DNA of 64,000 bases, taken from the NCBI RefSeq assembly GCF_029211185.1, contig NZ_JARGDO010000002.1, forward strand, positions 124,001 to 188,000. Direction: 5' to 3'. Of this stretch, positions 60,314 to 64,000 are shown in pieces (positions within the stretch are counted from its first letter, which is position 1; every line of letters begins with the position of its first letter). The notes beneath the pieces were generated by a model. It had not been told where the DNA came from, made no database searches, and worked only from the letters and a program-made list of their open reading frames with translations. Made by a program: the position numbers and the translations under genes. The stretch comes from Tessaracoccus caeni (GTDB taxonomy: Bacteria; Actinomycetota; Actinomycetes; Propionibacteriales; Propionibacteriaceae).

Positions 60314-62338
60314 TCAGGACGCTACTCCCGGGTACCGGTCAATCTCGCGCCACACGCGCAGCAGTTCGGACACGCCCCAGGCCTGGGCCGACGCGGCGCG
60401 CGGATGATGCGGGGCATCGCCGTCGAAGAGCTCGCTGACGCTGCCGACGCAGCCCTCCGAAAGGCCGGCCAGGGCAGCATCGAGCAGCTCGCGTGCGGCA
60501 ACCGGGTCGCCGTAGGCGCGCAGGTGGGCGCTGACGAAGGGGCCCAGCAGCCAGCTCCAGGCCGGGCCCTGGTGGTACATCGCGTCGCGGGTGCGCCAGT
60601 CGCCGGCAAAGACACCGCGATAGTTGGGGTCGCTCGCCCGCAAGGTGCGCATGCCGACGGGCGTGTACAGCGCCTCCCGGCACGCCTCGACGATGCCCCT
60701 CCGCTGCGCGGTGGTGAGCGGCACGGCGTCGAGCATGGCCGCGATCAGCTGATTCGGACGCAGAGTGGCGTCGTCGGGGTCGAGCACGTCGCGCAGATAG
60801 CCGCGCTCGTCGTCCCAGAAGCGGGCGAAGCTCGCCGACGCCCGAGCGAGGTGCTCCGAGTAGGAGTCGGGTTCGCCGAGCAGGGCGGCGAAGTCCCGCA
60901 TCGCGGCCAGCGCGTTGATCCACAGCGCAGACAGCTCGACGGCCTTGCCGTGGCGGGGCGTCATCACCACGCCGTCCACCTTGGCGTCCATCCAGGTGAG
61001 GTTCTCGCCGGGCACGCCCGCCCGCAGCAGGCCGTCGGCGGGATCGACCCCGATGCCGTAACGGGTGCCGGCCAGGTGATGCACGACGATGTCGGCCAGC
61101 ACCGGGAAGAGCGCGCGGATCGTCTCGAGGTCGCCGGTGGCCCGGTGGTAGGCGCAGACCGCCTCGAAGTACCAGAGGGTGGCGTCGGCGGTGTTGTATT
61201 CGGGCGCGTCTCCGCTGTCGGGGAAGCGGTTGGGCAGCATGCCCTGGTCGACGTAGCGGGCGAAGGTGGTGAGGATTCCGCGCGCGATCTCTGCGCGGCC
61301 GGTGGCCAGGGTCAGGCCGGGCAGGGCGATCATGGTGTCGCGTCCCCAGTCGCCGAACCACGGGTAGCCGGCGATCACGCTGTGCCCCTGGGTGCCGTCC
61401 TCAAGGGCGCGGGCCACGACGAACTGGTCGGCGGCGAAGACGAGTTGGCGGATGCCGTCGGGCGCGCTCTCCAGCTCTGCTTGCTCAAGCAACCCTGCCT
61501 CGCGCTCGCGGTGGGCGGCGTAGGCGGCCTCGCCGTCGAACTCAGGCGCGTCCTCAGCGCTGAACACGACGGTGACGCTCCGGCCGGGCGCGAGCTGGCA
61601 CTCGTATTCGGCGACGACCAGCTCGTCCTCCACGCAGTCGAAGCCACGCTCGTCCTCGATGGCCAGATACTCGCCGCGGCGCCAGTGGTGGGTGGGTCGC
61701 ACCGAGACGCCGTCGCCAAGAATCTGCAACGCCGCCTCCGGGTTCAGCCGCACGCGGACCCCGTGCGGCACGCGCCCCATCTCCGCGTGACCGGCCTCCT
61801 CCGCCGGACGGCTGGTCTGGTGGTGGTCGCGGAAGGCCGCGGTGGCCGCGCCGCGCAGCCGCACCGGCTGATCGGCTCGGGCCACGGTGTAGCGCGCGTA
61901 GCTGGTGTTGCGGCCGTGGGCCATGAACACCCGTTTCTCCACCCGGGCGTGCGGGGTCTCGAGCACCCAGACGGGCGTGCCGCCGTCGACGTGGAAGCTC
62001 AGCTCCGCGGCGGGCGACGTACGCTCGATCGATCCCTCCTCACCGACGGCGGCCGAGCCGGCGAACCGGAACTCGTCGTCGCCGACGAAAACACTGTCGT
62101 CGAGGCCGCCGGCCATCAGCCATCGACCCACCGGAGGCTGCAGCGCGGCCACCAGCATCCCGTGATAGCTGCGCGCACGAGCGCCGTTCACGGTGCCCAT
62201 CGCGTAGCCGCCGATACCGTTGGTGACCAGCCACTCGCGCTGCACCACGGCATCGCCGTCAGAGACCTCGGCCGGCGAGAGCGCGATCACCGACGGGCCC
62301 TCCGAGGAGCCGCCCCCGCATCCTTCAGCCGGTGCCAC
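60314..62338 (-). CDS. Glycogen debranching enzyme, GH133-type amylo-alpha-1,6-glucosidase
   Basis: 674 aa. N-terminal beta-sandwich with the family opening EWLVTNGIGGYAMGTVNGAR, then ARSYHGMLVAALQPPVGRWL. The C-terminal (alpha/alpha)6 domain has YPWFGDWGRDTMIALPGLTL and ENLTWMDAKVDGVVMTPRHG, which hold the likely catalytic acids. It removes alpha-1,6 branches of glycogen or limit dextrins in the cytoplasm. Its 5' end overlaps the 3' end of the upstream GlgX-like gene by 52 nt in another frame, so the true start may be a little further in (for example near the WLVTNGIGG block). Confidence 0.9.
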   Translation of the reverse strand: MAPAEGCGGGSSEGPSVIALSPAEVSDGDAVVQREWLVTNGIGGYAMGTVNGARARSYHGMLVAALQPPVGRWLMAGGLDDSVFVGDDEFRFAGSAAVGEEGSIERTSPAAELSFHVDGGTPVWVLETPHARVEKRVFMAHGRNTSYARYTVARADQPVRLRGAATAAFRDHHQTSRPAEEAGHAEMGRVPHGVRVRLNPEAALQILGDGVSVRPTHHWRRGEYLAIEDERGFDCVEDELVVAEYECQLAPGRSVTVVFSAEDAPEFDGEAAYAAHREREAGLLEQAELESAPDGIRQLVFAADQFVVARALEDGTQGHSVIAGYPWFGDWGRDTMIALPGLTLATGRAEIARGILTTFARYVDQGMLPNRFPDSGDAPEYNTADATLWYFEAVCAYHRATGDLETIRALFPVLADIVVHHLAGTRYGIGVDPADGLLRAGVPGENLTWMDAKVDGVVMTPRHGKAVELSALWINALAAMRDFAALLGEPDSYSEHLARASASFARFWDDERGYLRDVLDPDDATLRPNQLIAAMLDAVPLTTAQRRGIVEACREALYTPVGMRTLRASDPNYRGVFAGDWRTRDAMYHQGPAWSWLLGPFVSAHLRAYGDPVAARELLDAALAGLSEGCVGSVSELFDGDAPHHPRAASAQAWGVSELLRVWREIDRYPGVAS

Positions 62339-64000
62339 TGCACATGCGCCCTGGTGGCCGTCGCATCTCCCGAACGAGTTCCGGCCGGCGGCTTCGGAGC
62401 CGCCGCCTCATGCCACACAGCCACCGACCAGGGGGCCACCGTCGCGTAGTTGCCGGTCAGGTCGCCGTCGCCCTCGTGCCAGTAGTTGAAGTGCGACTCG
62501 TGCGCGACGGAGGTGTCGATCAGCCAGCGCCAGGTGCGGTCGGGCGCCAAGGTGGGTGCGGTGAAGTCGATCGGCACGTCGGCCATGTTGATCATCACCC
62601 AGAAGTCGTCGTCGGGAGAGTTGATCAACGCCCCGACGGCGCGGTCGCCCTCGCGCGGGCTGCCGAAGCCCGACGGCGTGCGGAACAGGTAGGAGACGTC
62701 CTCGTTGTCGGCCACCAGGTCGCCCCACTGCATCTGCCGCAGCGCCTCGTGGCGCCGTCGCAGCCCCAGCATGAACCGGGCGAAGCGGAAGAGGCCGTTG
62801 ACGTTCGACGGCGTCTCGAACTCGCCGAGGTTGTCGTGGTAGGCCGCGGTGAAGTCGCCGCCGACGGCAACCCGGTTGGGCGCGTTGGTGGGGATCATCT
62901 CGTAGTTGTTGCGCATGGCGATGGAGTCCAGCGCCCACGGGTTGTTGTTGCCGTTCTGGGTGCGACCGAACTCGTCGCCGGCCACCACCATCGGCACGCC
63001 CCGGGACAGGAACAGCAGCGCCCAGAAGTTGCGCACCCGCTGACGTCGAAGCTCGGCGGAGCCGCCCGAGTCCCAGCTGAGGTTGTCATCCGAGCCGCCG
63101 TCGGACGGCCCGAAGGGGTAGGCCTGGCCGTTCTGCTTGGTCTGATAGCTCACCAGATCCACCAGGTTGAAGCCGTCGTGAGCGTCGATGAAGTTGATCG
63201 TCTTCTGCACGCCGCCGTTGTCGTTGAAGTGGTGGTAGTCGCCGTTGAACTGCTCGAGGAAGGAACCGGCGTTGCCGTCGCCCTTGGTGAACCGGCGCAC
63301 CGCGTCGCGGTACCGGCCGTTCCACTCGCCCCACCCGCGGGGGAAGTTGCCCACCTCGTAGCCCCACAGATCCCAGGCCTCGGCGATCACCTCGACGCCC
63401 CGCTCCTCCGCGAAGGCGGCGATCTCCACCAGCAGCGGATGGTCCTGGAAGAAGCGCTTCTGCCCGTCCCAATCGTCGGGGGCCGCGTCGCCGGGCAGCC
63501 GGCCGAGCACCGTGGCCAGGTCGAAGCGGAAGCCGTCGACGTGCATGTCGGTGGTCCAGTACTCGAGCGAGTCCATCACCAGTCGCCGGGCGGCCTCGGA
63601 GGAGTAGTTAAGCTGGTTGGAGGTGCCGGTGGCGCCGTCGACGAGCAGATGGCCGGAGGTCATCGAGTAGTAGGTGGCCGTCGCAAAGCCGCCGAGGCTG
63701 GTGAACCCGGTGGTGTTCACGTCGCCGTTCCAGTTGCCGCCCTCGGCCGTGTGGTTGTAGACCACGTCGAGGTACACCTCGATGCCGTGCTCGTGGAACG
63801 CGTCCACCATCTCGCGGAACTCGCGGGTGGGTCCGCCGGGCGAGGTGTCCGACGAGTACGAGCGATTGGGCGCGAAGAAGCCCAGCGTCATGTACCCCCA
63901 GGAGTTGGTCTTGCCCGCGCGCGCCGACTCCGACGTGTTGGTCTCGTGCACCGGCAGCAACTCGACCGTGTTGAAGCCCAGGCCCTTGAGGTACGGAGCC
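62287..64000 (-). CDS. glgX: GlgX-like isoamylase-type GH13 debranching enzyme (runs off right edge)
   Basis: Open to the window edge; the codons at the edge read APYLKGLGFNTVELLPVHE, so the N-terminal domain (CBM48) is outside. The seen part is the catalytic barrel: VYLDVVYNHTAEGGNWNGDV, the nucleophile Asp in DGFRFDLATVLGRLPG, the acid/base Glu in VIAEAWDLWGYEVG and NFIDAHDGFNLVDLVSY, then the C-terminal beta domain. It cuts alpha-1,6 links of glycogen fragments. It belongs to the same minus-strand block as the GDE and mal genes. Confidence 0.9.
   Translation of the reverse strand, partial: APYLKGLGFNTVELLPVHETNTSESARAGKTNSWGYMTLGFFAPNRSYSSDTSPGGPTREFREMVDAFHEHGIEVYLDVVYNHTAEGGNWNGDVNTTGFTSLGGFATATYYSMTSGHLLVDGATGTSNQLNYSSEAARRLVMDSLEYWTTDMHVDGFRFDLATVLGRLPGDAAPDDWDGQKRFFQDHPLLVEIAAFAEERGVEVIAEAWDLWGYEVGNFPRGWGEWNGRYRDAVRRFTKGDGNAGSFLEQFNGDYHHFNDNGGVQKTINFIDAHDGFNLVDLVSYQTKQNGQAYPFGPSDGGSDDNLSWDSGGSAELRRQRVRNFWALLFLSRGVPMVVAGDEFGRTQNGNNNPWALDSIAMRNNYEMIPTNAPNRVAVGGDFTAAYHDNLGEFETPSNVNGLFRFARFMLGLRRRHEALRQMQWGDLVADNEDVSYLFRTPSGFGSPREGDRAVGALINSPDDDFWVMINMADVPIDFTAPTLAPDRTWRWLIDTSVAHESHFNYWHEGDGDLTGNYATVAPWSVAVWHEAAAPKPPAGTRSGDATATRAHVQWHRLKDAGAAPRRARR

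Noticed and set aside
59876-62449. Plus-strand open frame of about 860 codons
   Set aside because: Antisense of the glycogen debranching enzyme and of the malE promoter; no start signal or domain.

Overview
The window is high-GC actinobacterial chromosome, most likely from the family Propionibacteriaceae (a Tessaracoccus-like or related genus). This is inferred from a membrane-bound biotin/sodium-pump decarboxylase set of the methylmalonyl-CoA type, many LacI/MalE-type sugar importers, PPK2, a fused CydDC, CsoR/CopZ, and the frequent pattern of a TANNNT -10 box placed about 6 nt before the start codon (leaderless starts). The genus itself cannot be proved from the sequence. No rRNA, tRNA, CRISPR array, prophage or transposase gene was seen.

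Layout. 1-5.4 kb: a glycosidase (partial, minus strand) divergent from a LacI regulator and a three-gene sugar ABC importer. 5.5-10.6 kb: pgi with a SanA/YdcF-like gene, a KDPG-aldolase-like protein without the catalytic residues, a niacin transporter (NiaP) and a possible 64-aa protein. 10.7-13.1 kb: short UvrA-like ABC protein. 13.5-17.8 kb: TetR regulator with a heterodimeric multidrug ABC exporter. 18-22.3 kb: secreted multidomain protein, CsbD, PPK2, BlaI. 22.5-28.7 kb: cytochrome bd oxidase cydA-cydB and a cydDC fusion. 29-33 kb: glycosyltransferase, G5/RlpA-like cell-wall protein, dnaB. 33.3-37.8 kb: csoR-copZ, ald, M20 amidohydrolase, MFS. 38-42.2 kb: PTS (ptsI, ptsH, EIIBCA). 42.4-46 kb: Na+-pumping acyl-CoA decarboxylase (alpha, delta, biotin carrier, beta). 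46-49.5 kb: AAC(3)-like acetyltransferase and two MFS genes. 49.6-52.2 kb: orphan S4 domain and nadE. 52.3-64 kb: anchored secreted protein, then a maltodextrin/glycogen block on the minus strand (glgX-like, GDE, malE, malF, malG, GH13, malR).

The biology hangs together as sugar and glycogen catabolism (ABC importers, PTS, pgi, debranching enzymes) in a facultative organism that respires with cytochrome bd and can couple decarboxylation of a CoA thioester to Na+ export.

The most striking non-genic signal is a dispersed family of GC-rich palindromes (core TTCGAGGTGCGAGGCCG / CGGCCGAGCCTCGA). At least thirteen sites lie in intergenic DNA, often within 20 nt of a stop codon, and copies have also entered the cydDC reading frame. 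Three sites carry a longer element of about 100-110 bp. Other structures of note are a double 23-bp palindrome followed by a 15-bp tandem repeat upstream of niaP, a degenerate 44-bp tandem repeat behind pgi, and a perfect 31-bp-arm hairpin at 53.0 kb.
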